NCBI RefSeq assembly: GCF_029983815.1
Contig: NZ_JASBYU010000001.1
Location: 186,001 to 250,000 of the forward strand
Length of the DNA: 64,000 nucleotides
Direction of reading: 5' to 3'
Source of the DNA: Lagierella sp.
GTDB lineage: Bacteria; Bacillota; Clostridia; Tissierellales; Peptoniphilaceae
The position numbers and the translations under genes were made by a program. Of the stretch, positions 42,094-51,824 are shown one piece after another. The notes under the pieces were generated by a model. The model worked only from the letters and a program-made list of their open reading frames with translations. It was not told where the DNA came from and did not search any database. Position 1 is the stretch's first letter. The number at the start of each line of letters is the position of its first letter.

Positions 42094-43248
42094 CTAATAT
42101 GGTCTTTCTACTTCAGGAGCCAATTCGTGGTGTAACCAGCACTTACTACAATGGGTGTCGGAGAATTTGTGAACAGGTGGTTTTTGTTCTTTACAAATTT
42201 CCATAGCATAATCACATCTTGGTGCAAATGGGCATCCAGGAATATCCAATAGTAAGTCAGGTGGAGTTCCGCCTAAAGCATATAGAGTTTCTTTATCTTT
42301 AGAGTCAAGTCTTGGAACAGATAATAGAAGAGCCCAGGTATATGGATGTTGTCCATTTCCAAAGATCTCCCTTACAGTTCCAGTCTCCATTATTTCTCCT
42401 GCATACATTACTTGTATTCTATCTGCAAAGTCGGCAACAACCCCTAAGTCGTGGGTTATTAGAACTGTTGCAGTGTTTTTCTTTTCTTTTAATTCTCTAA
42501 GAAGGTCAATTATTTGAGCTTGAATAGTTACATCAAGGGCTGTTGTTGGTTCATCCGCCAAGATAACCCTTGGATTACATGCTAGGGCAATAGCTATCAT
42601 TACCCTTTGTCTCATACCCCCAGAAAGTTCATGTGGGTATTGGTGAACCCTATCTTCAGGATTTGGTATATTTACAAGCTCTAAAAGTCTGATGGTTTCC
42701 TTCTTAATTTCGTCCTTGGACATCTTTGTATGAAGTTCAAGGGACTCAGCAATTTGTTTACCTATTTTAGTAGTTGGGTTAAGGGATGTCATTGGATCTT
42801 GGAAGATCATCGCTACATCAGAACCTTGATATTCCCTAACTCTCTTCTTAGTCATCTCTAAAACTTCTTCATCTAAATACTTAATGGAAGAACCCTCTTT
42901 TATTTCAGCAGATTGCTTTGGAAGGATTTGTAGTATTGCCTTAGCAGCAACTGTTTTACCAGATCCTGACTCCCCTACAATCGCAAGGGTTTCCCCTTCA
43001 TAGATATCGAAGTTAATTCCCCTAACAGCTTTAACTTCTCCTGCATAGGTGTTGAAAGAAACATGTAAATCTTTAACGTCTATAACCTTTTGTCTATTGG
43101 TTACATCTTGTTCTCTTCTTATTGCCTCTTGTAATTCCTCTTCAGATTCATAAGCGGCACCGGCCTTTTTATTTGTAGATTCCGGTGACTTCTCTTCTAG
43201 AATTTCTTCAGTTTCTCTATTTTCAATATTTCTTTTATTTTCAGTCAT
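42094..43248 (-). CDS. oppD: Oligopeptide ABC transporter ATP-binding protein OppD
   Basis: 384 residues. Walker A GESGSGKT, signature LSGGMRQR, Walker B VILADEPTTALD and H-loop ITHDLG. The C terminus has the Cys motif CPFAPRCDYAMEICKEQ. Unusually it carries an extra acidic, probably disordered N-terminal stretch of about 54 residues (many Glu/Lys) before the normal start of the ABC domain. Follows oppC after six bases. Confidence 0.94.
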   Translation of the reverse strand: MTENKRNIENRETEEILEEKSPESTNKKAGAAYESEEELQEAIRREQDVTNRQKVIDVKDLHVSFNTYAGEVKAVRGINFDIYEGETLAIVGESGSGKTVAAKAILQILPKQSAEIKEGSSIKYLDEEVLEMTKKRVREYQGSDVAMIFQDPMTSLNPTTKIGKQIAESLELHTKMSKDEIKKETIRLLELVNIPNPEDRVHQYPHELSGGMRQRVMIAIALACNPRVILADEPTTALDVTIQAQIIDLLRELKEKKNTATVLITHDLGVVADFADRIQVMYAGEIMETGTVREIFGNGQHPYTWALLLSVPRLDSKDKETLYALGGTPPDLLLDIPGCPFAPRCDYAMEICKEQKPPVHKFSDTHCSKCWLHHELAPEVERPY

Positions 43249-43254
43249 AGTTAC

Positions 43255-44172
43255 CTACTTTCTAAGGTTTGGATCTAATGCGTCCCTTAGACCATCACCT
43301 AATAGTGTAAATGATAGCATTGTCAATGCTATAGTAAGTGCCGGGAAGAATAGTTGATAAGGATAGAACTGGAATTTTTGTTGTGCTGCTGCCGCCATTG
43401 CTCCCCAAGAGGTTTCTGGTGGCGCAACTCCAAGTCCTAAATAACTCAAGAACGCTTCACTAAATATATATCCCGGTATATCAAAGGATATTGATACTAA
43501 AATTACATTCAATGTATTTGGTATTAAATGTCTTAAAATTATATTTTTATTTGATACCCCTAAAACATCTGCGGCTAAGATAAAGTCCTGTTGTTTTAAA
43601 GAGAGTATCTGTCCTCTAACAAGTCTTGCCAGACCACACCATCCAGTTATGGTCATTGCAATGATCAAAGTTGAGATCCCTGTGGATTTCATAGCCAATC
43701 TTACTATAATAACCACAAGTAGATATGGTAGTGAATATAGAATTTCTACGATTCTCATCATGATATTGTCCACTCTACCACCAAAATATGCAGATATGGC
43801 GCCGTATAAAGAACCGATAACAGTTCCAATTACCGCTCCTGCGATACCTATAAAGATGGAAATTCTTCCGCCTTTCCAAAGTCTAGTAAAGACATCTCTT
43901 CCGATTTCATCTGTACCAAACCAGAACTCTCCGTTTGGTTTTGTATTTGGCGTTCCTACAATATCTTTAAAGTTATACTTTGAAATCATAGGTCCAATAA
44001 TAACCATTATAGTCAAAGCTACTAGGATGATAAATGCGATCATAGCAGTTTTGTTTTGTCTAAATCTTCTCCAGGCATCTGACCAATAAGTAACTACTGG
44101 TCTTGCAATAAACTCTGCATCCCCTTTGTCCTTTGGGACCCTGGCAAATTTACTTTTATCTATTGTTTCCAT
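43255..44172 (-). CDS. oppC: Oligopeptide ABC transporter permease OppC
   Basis: 305 residues. An N-terminal FRQNKTAMIAFIILVALT (OppC_N) leads to the BPD_transp_1 domain with the ATPase-contact loop AADVLGVSNKNIILRHLIPN near 200 and a GLGVAPPETSWGAM segment typical of OppC/DppC. About six membrane helices. Partner of OppB in the peptide channel. Confidence 0.95.
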   Translation of the reverse strand: METIDKSKFARVPKDKGDAEFIARPVVTYWSDAWRRFRQNKTAMIAFIILVALTIMVIIGPMISKYNFKDIVGTPNTKPNGEFWFGTDEIGRDVFTRLWKGGRISIFIGIAGAVIGTVIGSLYGAISAYFGGRVDNIMMRIVEILYSLPYLLVVIIVRLAMKSTGISTLIIAMTITGWCGLARLVRGQILSLKQQDFILAADVLGVSNKNIILRHLIPNTLNVILVSISFDIPGYIFSEAFLSYLGLGVAPPETSWGAMAAAAQQKFQFYPYQLFFPALTIALTMLSFTLLGDGLRDALDPNLRK

Positions 44173-44181
44173 ATTACTCTC

Positions 44182-45114
44182 CTAATTATCCACTCTAATT
44201 CTTGGATCGGCAACTGTATATAGAATATCAACTAATAGTTGTGCTACTAAGAATAGTGCAGCATAAAATACTGTAGTACCGATGATCATTGGGTAGTCAC
44301 GAGTTTGGATAGCGTTTACAAAGTAAAATCCAAGTCCCGGAATACCAAACATGCTTTCAATGATGAAAGATCCTGTAAATATTCCTACTATTTGTGGTCC
44401 AATTATTGTAATAATAGGTAGAATTGCATTTCTTAAAACGTGCTTTCTAATAATATTAAATCTTGAAACCCCTTTAGCTTGAGCAGTAAGAATATAGTCT
44501 TCATTTAAAACTTCCAATACATTACTTCTCATATATCTTGCGTATGTTGCAATGGAACCAAAGCACATTGCAATGGATGGTAGGACAGTAAATTTAAACA
44601 TTCCAGGTCTAAATCCAGATGTCGGGAACCATTTAAGTTTAACCGCAAAGAATAGCTGTAACAGTGAACCCATGATAAATACAGGGATAGTTACACCTAG
44701 AATCGCAATAACGCTAACTATGTAGTCAGGCCATTTACCCCTATTAAGTGCAGCTATAATACCTAGTGTTAAACCGATTACCAATCCGACAATCATGGCT
44801 TGTCCACCGATTCTTCCTGATACTGGTGCAGTTTCCTTTATAACTTTTGAAACCTCTCTACCAGGATACTTGATAGATGATCCTAAATCACCTTTAGTAA
44901 ATACATTTTTCAAAAAGATTGCATATTGTTCATGAACAGGTTTATCAAGACCATATTTTCTTCTATAGTTTTCTATAGTTTGGGGTGGTAATGTTTTACC
45001 CATGGCAGAAATAGGGTCTCCCTGAATGTTATGCATCAAAAAGAAAGTCACTGTAGTTATAATAAAAAGTGTTATAACCATGTACAGAGCTCTTTTTCCA
45101 ATATACTTTAACAT
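44182..45114 (-). CDS. oppB: Oligopeptide ABC transporter permease OppB
   Basis: 310 residues with about six membrane helices. Features are FFLMHNIQGDP, RRKYGLDKPVHEQYAIFLKNVFTKGDLGSS and the EAA-type loop YILTAQAKGVSRFNIIRKHVLRNA near 205, ending VADPRIRVDN. Typical OppB/DppB. It is separated from oppA3 by a 60-base gap with a hairpin, which may reduce expression of the membrane genes relative to the binding protein. Confidence 0.95.
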   Translation of the reverse strand: MLKYIGKRALYMVITLFIITTVTFFLMHNIQGDPISAMGKTLPPQTIENYRRKYGLDKPVHEQYAIFLKNVFTKGDLGSSIKYPGREVSKVIKETAPVSGRIGGQAMIVGLVIGLTLGIIAALNRGKWPDYIVSVIAILGVTIPVFIMGSLLQLFFAVKLKWFPTSGFRPGMFKFTVLPSIAMCFGSIATYARYMRSNVLEVLNEDYILTAQAKGVSRFNIIRKHVLRNAILPIITIIGPQIVGIFTGSFIIESMFGIPGLGFYFVNAIQTRDYPMIIGTTVFYAALFLVAQLLVDILYTVADPRIRVDN

Positions 45115-45128
45115 TTTTACCTCCTAAA

Positions 45129-45152
45129 TCAGGTGGCTTTTACACCACCTGA
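45129..45152 (-). terminator. Intercistronic hairpin between oppA3 and oppB
   Basis: TCAGGTGG and CCACCTGA with an 8-base loop; no strong T-run follows. It lies just before the oppB ribosome site. Such hairpins often stabilise the oppA message or partly attenuate downstream genes. Confidence 0.6.
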
Positions 45153-45173
45153 GTTATTTATTTTTTTCTTCAA

Positions 45174-46862
45174 CTAAGGTCTAGCTGAAGTGTCAATTGT
45201 TTTAAATCCTGTTGTTGTAAAATCACTAAATGTTACACCTTTTACATAGTCGTAGTAGTAAGAGTTTGTACTAGCTCCGATTAAAGGTACGATTACTGAT
45301 TGATCAACCAACATCTTATCTGCTTGTTTATAAAGATCAAATGCCTTAGCAGAATCCTTTTCGCCAGCTGCATCAGCTATTAGCTTATCATACTCTTCAC
45401 TAGCCCATCCAGTGTTTACCGCTCCAGCATTAGATGTAAATAGTGATAACATCGCTGAAGGATCGTTGTAGTCTGCAGTCCAAGCTAGGTATGCCAATTG
45501 GTAGTCACCCTTTTGTACTCTACCATTAAGAATTGGCCATTCCATAGTTTCCAACTTAACATTAACACCTAATTTAGTGTTAAGATTTTGTTGAATGAAC
45601 TCATTGGTACTTTTTACAATTGGTGAGTTTGTATAGATTATTGTCAAATCTACTGTTGAAGGGTCTTCTCCAAGACCAAGTTCTTTCATACCTTCTATAA
45701 ATAATGCTTTAACGTCTTTATTTGCTTCTTTTAGATCCTTATAAGAATCTCCAGCTTCTTTTCTAAATTCCTTACCATCTAATTGAATACTTTGTGGTAC
45801 CCAACCTTGTGCTGGTGGATTGAAGTCCTTAGATATCAAAGCAGCTATTCCTTCTCTGTCTATAGCTAAATTGATTGCAGCTCTAATCTTGTCATTGGAC
45901 AATAACTTGTCCTTATGGTTTACCGCTAGATAATCAACAGCTGGTAAACTTACAGGTTTACTCTTAACATTTTCAATTCCTGAGAACTTTTCAACCCATT
46001 CAGGAATATTTGTTCTAACAGCGTCAACTTCCCCAACTTGGAAGGAGTTCATTATGGTGTTAGTATCTGTCATTATTGGAAGGTTAACAGTTTGTAGCGC
46101 TACGTTTTCCGCATCCCAATAGTCTTCATTTTTCTCAAGAGTTAGCCTTGAGTTATGTGTCCAGTCAGTTAACTTGAAAGGTCCACAGGATAATACAGTG
46201 TCAGCCTCAGAACCATATTGTTCACCATACTTATCAACTAAATCTTGTCTTGCTGGTAACATTACTCTAAATGGAACTAAAGTTATAAAATAAACTGCAG
46301 GTGATTCCAATGTAACTTCTAAAGTCTTTTCATCAACCGCTTTAACTCCAAGTTCATCTAGTGGTATGTCGGACTTACCAGAGTTAATAGCATTAAAGTT
46401 TTTGATTGGCGCAAGTAAGAACGCAGCTTCAGCACCTGTTGCAGGGTCTGCAGCTCTCTTTATACCATATTCATAGTCCTTAGCTGTTAAAGGTTGTCCG
46501 TCTTCCCACTTCATACCATCTCTAAGTTTGAAAGTATAAGTAAGGCCATCTTCGGAAACTTCGTAGCTTTCAGCTGCTGCTGGAACTACTTCGTTGGAAC
46601 CATCTTCTTTTTCTGCCATTCTTAGTAGTGGTTCAGTTATATTGTTGATAATTTTATTACCATACATATCAGAACCCTTTTGAGCATCAAGTGTAGTTGG
46701 TTCATTGTCTAGTAGAGAGTTATATATCTGTTCTCCACCATTTCCTGCTGCAGGCTTTCCATCTTTGCCTGTACCATCTGTGTTAGCTCCACCGCCACAA
46801 GCAGTAACAAATAACATCATTCCTGCAAGTACAAGTGAAAGAGCTTTTTTCTTTCCCTTCAT
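45174..46862 (-). CDS. oppA: Oligopeptide ABC transporter substrate-binding lipoprotein (OppA paralog 3, operon copy)
   Basis: 562 residues, first gene of oppABCDF. Lipobox FVTACGGGA, a Gly/Lys linker, then LLDNEPTTLDAQKGSDMYGNK, GMKWEDGQPLTAKDYEYGIKR and the end GFKTIDTS. It binds extracellular peptides for OppBCDF. An AAGGAGG site precedes the ATG. Its promoter (47016-47043) is strong; the cre-like core (46939-46947) is the only part of the leader clearly shared with the other two oppA genes. Confidence 0.95.
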   Translation of the reverse strand: MKGKKKALSLVLAGMMLFVTACGGGANTDGTGKDGKPAAGNGGEQIYNSLLDNEPTTLDAQKGSDMYGNKIINNITEPLLRMAEKEDGSNEVVPAAAESYEVSEDGLTYTFKLRDGMKWEDGQPLTAKDYEYGIKRAADPATGAEAAFLLAPIKNFNAINSGKSDIPLDELGVKAVDEKTLEVTLESPAVYFITLVPFRVMLPARQDLVDKYGEQYGSEADTVLSCGPFKLTDWTHNSRLTLEKNEDYWDAENVALQTVNLPIMTDTNTIMNSFQVGEVDAVRTNIPEWVEKFSGIENVKSKPVSLPAVDYLAVNHKDKLLSNDKIRAAINLAIDREGIAALISKDFNPPAQGWVPQSIQLDGKEFRKEAGDSYKDLKEANKDVKALFIEGMKELGLGEDPSTVDLTIIYTNSPIVKSTNEFIQQNLNTKLGVNVKLETMEWPILNGRVQKGDYQLAYLAWTADYNDPSAMLSLFTSNAGAVNTGWASEEYDKLIADAAGEKDSAKAFDLYKQADKMLVDQSVIVPLIGASTNSYYYDYVKGVTFSDFTTTGFKTIDTSARP

Positions 46863-46938
46863 TACGTTATTCCTCCTTAAGAATATAAATAAGAATTGTT
46901 AAATTTTACAGCACACTAAAAAACCAGGTTCCGAAAGA

Positions 46939-46947
46939 AAACGATTT
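46939..46947. promoter_or_regulatory. cre-like site upstream of oppABCDF
   Basis: AAACGATTT (complement AAATCGTTT), 12 of 14 cre consensus positions, 77 bases before the ATG and about 62-70 after the predicted transcript start. The distance from the start site mirrors oppA1 and oppA2. Confidence 0.55.
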
Positions 46948-47015
46948 AAATTTAGGGTAAATATAAAACATTCTCTCAAAACCTTGTCTTCCCATGTTCT
47001 GTAGAACTTATGATA

Positions 47016-47043
47016 ATTATAACATAATATTAAAGCATTTCAA
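47016..47043 (-). promoter_or_regulatory. Promoter of oppABCDF
   Basis: TTGAAA, 16 bases, TATAAT preceded by TGT (extended -10), minus strand. Leader about 147 bases. The rest of the gap to 47334 is very AT-rich (runs of A and T after dedA) with no gene seen. Confidence 0.75.
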
Positions 47044-47334
47044 CTGTGTAATGCATTAATTAATAAATAGGCAATTACATATGCTAATTTAAAGCACAAC
47101 ATCATAAAAAGATTTAATTTTAAGTCTAGTAAAAAACTATATACATTTAAAGTGCTAAACTTTGATGATTCCCATAATTGCAAGGATAGGCGACTTTGAT
47201 AAAATAAAGCCCAAATTTTAAATATCGTTAATTCTTTATCTTTGTTCGAAATTAAGATAAAAAAATTTTAAAACAAAATTTTAATTTTTTCCCTATTCTT
47301 AAAAAATTTCCCAGATTATTTCTATGGTTTTTAT

Positions 47335-47961
47335 TTAATCCTGTATTTTTTTATCAGAATTTTTATTCTCTTTTCTTCTCTTATAAAGATAAACCATTAA
47401 AATAAGAGCAACGACTATCACAATTAGATAGGTATAGTTTTTCATAATCTTTTCTATAAAGGCCCAGTTTTCACCTAAGTACATTCCAGCATAGATGATT
47501 ATTCCATTCCAAATCAAAGATCCAAGACTAGTGAGCAGTATAAATTCAAGAAAATTCATCCTAAACATTCCTGCTGGTATGGAGATGATGGATCTAAAAA
47601 TTGGTACCATTCTCAATAAAAAAACCGAAACCTTTTGATGCTTTACATATATTTTTTTAATTTTGCTTAGTTTATCATTTCCAAGTCTTAGAAGTTTTCC
47701 TTCTCCTAGGAAGATATTACGTATTCTTGGACTATTTATATACCTTCCTATATAGTATAGAGCGATAGCGCCAAGAATAGATCCTAAAGTAGCCGATAAT
47801 AATACCGATACAAAGCTTAACTGGGTTTGAGAAATAAAAAAACCTCCAATACCAAGAATCGCTTCAGATGGTATCGGCGGAAATAAATTTTCGATAAATA
47901 TCAAGAGAAATATTCCAATATTTCCATAATTTTCTATAAAATGAAGAAATAAATTATCCAT
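47335..47961 (-). CDS. DedA family membrane protein
   Basis: 208 residues with about four to five membrane segments. ENLFPPIPSEAILGIGGF (25-42), YYIGRYIN, VFLLRMVPIFRSIISIPAGMFRM and FTSLGSLIWNGIIIYAGMYLG-like blocks are classic DedA/VTT. Recent work implicates the family in phospholipid (undecaprenyl phosphate or PE) flipping, but this member's substrate is not known. It follows the ATPase operon after a hairpin. Confidence 0.9.
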   Translation of the reverse strand: MDNLFLHFIENYGNIGIFLLIFIENLFPPIPSEAILGIGGFFISQTQLSFVSVLLSATLGSILGAIALYYIGRYINSPRIRNIFLGEGKLLRLGNDKLSKIKKIYVKHQKVSVFLLRMVPIFRSIISIPAGMFRMNFLEFILLTSLGSLIWNGIIIYAGMYLGENWAFIEKIMKNYTYLIVIVVALILMVYLYKRRKENKNSDKKIQD

Positions 47962-48016
47962 AGGTCACCTCTTCCCCAATTATATCAAATCCATTGATTT
48001 TACCCAATAAATACCT

Positions 48017-48040
48017 AGAGCACTCAAAGTCGAGTGCTCT
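48017..48040 (-). terminator. Terminator of the V-type ATPase operon
   Basis: AGAGCACTC and GAGTGCTCT form a perfect 9-bp stem with a six-base loop. The T-rich stretch after it on the minus strand is weak (GGTATTTATT), so read-through into dedA is possible. Confidence 0.65.
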
Positions 48041-48047
48041 GATATTT

Positions 48048-48665
48048 TTATTTCTTTGATTTTACCTTCTTTAGTCTGAAAAATTCTTCTATTTCCTTAC
48101 CTTCAAGTATCTCCTCTATCTTTTTAATATCTTTTTCAAGCTTTGGAATTTGTATTTTCTCCAGTGCATTTGCTCTTTTTTGAGTTTTATTAATTTCTGA
48201 AGCCAAATTGAAAACTGCATTTTCTATTTCCGTCAATTCATATATAAGGTTTCGAATTTTTTTAAATTCCAATAGCAAGTTATCAAAGCCTGCATTTGTG
48301 TCATGAATACCAAAGGTCAAGGGAGTTGAGTCATCTTTTTGTACTATTATATTGGGTACGGTAGCTCCCATAACCGACCTATAGAGTATTTCATAGCTCT
48401 TTTCTTTGGGTATCGCATCTGTAATATTGTCTAAATTTTCCTTACCTAATATTAAATTCATCTGATTTAAAAGTGCATAGGCCTTGGAAAACTCCTGTCC
48501 TATTCTTCCTTCCAGCTCTTTGGCCTTGTCTACTAAGGACATCATCTCCCGAATTAAAACTACTCTTTTTCTATCTAGGAGATTGAAGCCCTTTTTGGCA
48601 AAATTTAAGGATTTTTTTAATTTTATTAAATTACCCTTGGTATATGCCATATTTTTCTTTGCCAT
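48048..48665 (-). CDS. atpD: V/A-type ATPase subunit D (central stalk)
   Basis: 205 residues, largely helical with long coiled-coil ends: an N-terminal TKGNLIKLKKSLNFAKKGFNLLDRKRVVL and a C-terminal EIENAVFNLASEINKTQKRANALEKI, the hallmark of subunit D. It is the rotating shaft inside the A3B3 head. Last gene of the operon, six bases after atpB. Confidence 0.92.
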   Translation of the reverse strand: MAKKNMAYTKGNLIKLKKSLNFAKKGFNLLDRKRVVLIREMMSLVDKAKELEGRIGQEFSKAYALLNQMNLILGKENLDNITDAIPKEKSYEILYRSVMGATVPNIIVQKDDSTPLTFGIHDTNAGFDNLLLEFKKIRNLIYELTEIENAVFNLASEINKTQKRANALEKIQIPKLEKDIKKIEEILEGKEIEEFFRLKKVKSKK

Positions 48666-48670
48666 TTAAA

Positions 48671-50047
48671 TCACCTTTTAAGATATTTTTCTTTAAGCTT
48701 AGGGTCGATTCTATCCAGCTGATCATCTGGTAATATCTTCATAAGTTCCCAAGCAAGGTCCAAAGTTTCTATTATAGATCTGTTTTCATAGGGGTCTTGC
48801 TTTACAAATTTCTCTTCAAAGGCCACTCCAAACTCAAGGATCTTCTTGTCTGATTCCTGTAGGTCGTCCTCCCCTAGAATCTGTGCAAGATCCCTTACCT
48901 CCTGTACTCTTGAATAGGAAGCAAAAAGTTGATTTGCCACATCTTGATGATCCTCCCTTGTATAACCTTCTCCAATTCCATCCTTCATAAGTCTAGAAAG
49001 GGAAGGAAGTACATTTATTGGTGGATATATATCTTTAAATGTCAACTGAGGGTCTAAGGTTACTTGACCTTCTGTAATATACCCTGTCAAATCCGGTATA
49101 GGATGGGTAATGTCTCCATTTGGCATGGTAAGTATCGGTATCAATGTCAAAGATCCCTTATGACCCTTTAACATACCTGCCCTTTCATAAAGACTTGCCA
49201 AGTCAGAGTACATATATCCTGGATATCCCTTTCTACTTGGAACTTCTTCCCTAAGGGATGAAACCTCTCTTAATGCCTCTCCATAGGAAGTAATATCAGT
49301 CATCAACACGAGTACATGTTTATCCTCTTCAAAGGCTAGGTACTCCGCTGCTGTAAGGGCACATTTTGGTACGATTAGCCTTTCCATTATTGGATCATCT
49401 GCATAGTTTAAGAACATAACTACATTTCCTAGAACTCCTGAGTTTCTAAACTCATGTTCGAAGTAAAGTCCTTCATCATGTTTAACACCTATCGCTGCAA
49501 AGACTATTGAGAAATCCTCGCCGATGCCTTCTTCTGAAACGACCTTGGCTTGCCTGATTATTTGGGAAGCAAGTTTATTGTGATCCAAACCATTTTCAGA
49601 AAAAATAGGCAGTTTTTGACCCCTTATCAATGTGGTTAAACAGTCTATTGTAGAAATTCCCGTCTGGATAAAGTTTCTAGGATACACCCTTGCCACAGGA
49701 TTCATAGGCCTTCCATTTATATTGTATAGTTTTTCAGAATAAATATCCCCTAATCCGTCGATGGGTTCTCCTATCCCATTAAATTTCCTTCCAAGGATAT
49801 CCTTAGATAGAGGAAGTTCAAAGGGTCTAGCTGTAAATGAAATTTCCGCATTTTCAGAGGACATTCCAGTCAAGTCTCCAAAAACCTGTATCTGAGCCGT
49901 TTCCCCTCTAATAGTTAAAACTTGCCCAAAAAAAGTTTTATCTTGAAATTCAACCTTGACCAATTCTCCAAAGAACATGTCTTTGACATTGTCTATTTCA
50001 ATTAGAGAACTTTCAATTTTTGAAGCTTTAATGTATTTTTTAATCAT
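48671..50047 (-). CDS. atpB: V/A-type ATPase subunit B (regulatory)
   Basis: 458 residues. Non-catalytic head subunit: GRPMNPVARVYPRNFIQTGISTIDCLTTLIRGQKLPIFS and the SFSIVFAAIGVKHDE region; GYPGYMYSDLASLYERAG and LTMPNGDITHPIPDLTGYITEGQ are strictly typical. As expected it lacks a true Walker A. Overlaps atpA by eight bases. Confidence 0.96.
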   Translation of the reverse strand: MIKKYIKASKIESSLIEIDNVKDMFFGELVKVEFQDKTFFGQVLTIRGETAQIQVFGDLTGMSSENAEISFTARPFELPLSKDILGRKFNGIGEPIDGLGDIYSEKLYNINGRPMNPVARVYPRNFIQTGISTIDCLTTLIRGQKLPIFSENGLDHNKLASQIIRQAKVVSEEGIGEDFSIVFAAIGVKHDEGLYFEHEFRNSGVLGNVVMFLNYADDPIMERLIVPKCALTAAEYLAFEEDKHVLVLMTDITSYGEALREVSSLREEVPSRKGYPGYMYSDLASLYERAGMLKGHKGSLTLIPILTMPNGDITHPIPDLTGYITEGQVTLDPQLTFKDIYPPINVLPSLSRLMKDGIGEGYTREDHQDVANQLFASYSRVQEVRDLAQILGEDDLQESDKKILEFGVAFEEKFVKQDPYENRSIIETLDLAWELMKILPDDQLDRIDPKLKEKYLKR

Positions 50048-51824
50048 TTAAGCCTCCTTCATCATACCTAGTTAAAAGATTTTCAAAAAATTCATCAATT
50101 TCTTCCTTTAACTTTTCTATATCGTCAATCCTATCATTTTCAATATTATATTTCATTCCAACGATTTTTGAATATAATTCAGTAGATGCTATTTCAGAAA
50201 TTGGTATACCTTCTTTCACAGCTTCCATGCCATCTCTATAAAATAAGTCCATAACTTCAAGCATCTTATACTGTTTCAAAAGCGGTACATATGAGTCTAT
50301 CCTATTGAAGGCATTTTGTTGTAAAAATCCTACTTTTATCATCTTTGCAACAAATAGAGTCAACCTTTGGTCGTCAGGAAGAACATCTTCCCCTACCAAC
50401 ATTACAATTTCCTGTAATTTATCCTCTTCAAATAGAATTCTCATCATTTTATTTCTTAAGGTTACAACGTCTTTTCCAATTAATTCCAAATAGTCATCTT
50501 TCAATTCTTCACTGTACTTAGAATATGAATTTAACCAGTTAATTGCAGGGTAATGCCTTGCATAGGCAAGTTCCTTATCCAGTCCCAAAAACACATTTAC
50601 ATATCTTTTGGTGTTTTCAGTAACCGGCTCAGAAAAGTCTCCTCCTTGAGGTGAAACCGCTCCGATTATTGTTACAGAACCCTTTGTTTTACCCAGGGTT
50701 TCAACATATCCAGCCCTTTCATAAAAGCCTGCAATTCTAGATGGCAAGTAAGGAGGAAAGCCTTCCTCTGCTGGCATCTCTTCCAGTCTACCGGAGATCT
50801 CCCTTAGGGCTTCGGCCCACCTTGAAGTAGAGTCCGCCATTATGGCCACATCATAGCCCATGTCTCTAAAGTACTCAGCAATGGTAATCCCAGTATAGAT
50901 AGAGGCTTCCCTTGCAGCAACTGGCATATTTGAAGTATTGGCTATTAAAATAGTTCTTTCCATAAGTGGTTTTCCAGTGTTTGGGTCGATAAGCTTAGGG
51001 AAATCCTCTAATACTTCCGTCATTTCATTTCCCCTTTCACCACAACCGATATAGACAATAATATCCGCATCACAGTATCTAGCAAACTGATGTTGGGTCA
51101 TGGTCTTTCCCGTTCCAAAACCTCCAGGAATAGCAACTGTACCACCCTTTGCCACAGGAAAAAACACATCTAGGATTCTTTGCCCAGTCTTTAATAATTT
51201 AGACACCTTCAACCTTTTACCAACTGGTCTAGGTAGTTTAATTGGCCACTGTTGGTACAATTTAACAGCGTACTCTTCTCCATGTTCATCCCTTACTTTA
51301 ACAATCTCCTCTTCAATATTATATTGACCAGAAGGCTTTACTTCCATAACTTTTCCCCTTATTCCATTGGGAACTAAAATTTTATGAACTATTGACTCCG
51401 TCTCTTTAACAGTAGCTACGATGCTTCCTTCATGGACAGAGTCACCAGCTTTTACTATTATTTCAACATCCCATAACTTCTCTTCATCTAAAGACTTCAG
51501 TCCTATTCCCTCAGGTATAAATTCACCATATTCCTTTTCTATAACCTTCAATGGTCGTTCAATTCCATCAAACATATTACCAAGAAGGCCAGGACCAAGC
51601 TTTACGGACAACGGCATGTTAGTGTGAATGATATCATCTTCCCCTCTTAAACCTTCAGTGTCCTCGTAAACCTGTATAGTTCCCTCGTCACCTTCTAGGG
51701 ATATGACTTCTCCTATCAACTTTTTAGGCCCTACCAACACCATTTCCTTGGACTTGAAGTTGGTCATATTGGAGGCGGTTATTACAGGACCATTTATAGA
51801 TGTTACTTTTCCTTTATTCTCCAT
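50040..51824 (-). CDS. atpA: V/A-type ATPase subunit A (catalytic)
   Basis: 594 residues. Walker A GGFGTGKT near residue 236, the V-type insert (about 115-190), ADSTSRWAEALREISGRLEEMPAEEGFP, and GAVSPQGGDFSEPVT are visible. It hydrolyses or makes ATP at the A/B interfaces. No intein is present. Overlaps atpE by 11 bases and atpB by eight. Confidence 0.97.
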   Translation of the reverse strand: MENKGKVTSINGPVITASNMTNFKSKEMVLVGPKKLIGEVISLEGDEGTIQVYEDTEGLRGEDDIIHTNMPLSVKLGPGLLGNMFDGIERPLKVIEKEYGEFIPEGIGLKSLDEEKLWDVEIIVKAGDSVHEGSIVATVKETESIVHKILVPNGIRGKVMEVKPSGQYNIEEEIVKVRDEHGEEYAVKLYQQWPIKLPRPVGKRLKVSKLLKTGQRILDVFFPVAKGGTVAIPGGFGTGKTMTQHQFARYCDADIIVYIGCGERGNEMTEVLEDFPKLIDPNTGKPLMERTILIANTSNMPVAAREASIYTGITIAEYFRDMGYDVAIMADSTSRWAEALREISGRLEEMPAEEGFPPYLPSRIAGFYERAGYVETLGKTKGSVTIIGAVSPQGGDFSEPVTENTKRYVNVFLGLDKELAYARHYPAINWLNSYSKYSEELKDDYLELIGKDVVTLRNKMMRILFEEDKLQEIVMLVGEDVLPDDQRLTLFVAKMIKVGFLQQNAFNRIDSYVPLLKQYKMLEVMDLFYRDGMEAVKEGIPISEIASTELYSKIVGMKYNIENDRIDDIEKLKEEIDEFFENLLTRYDEGGLND

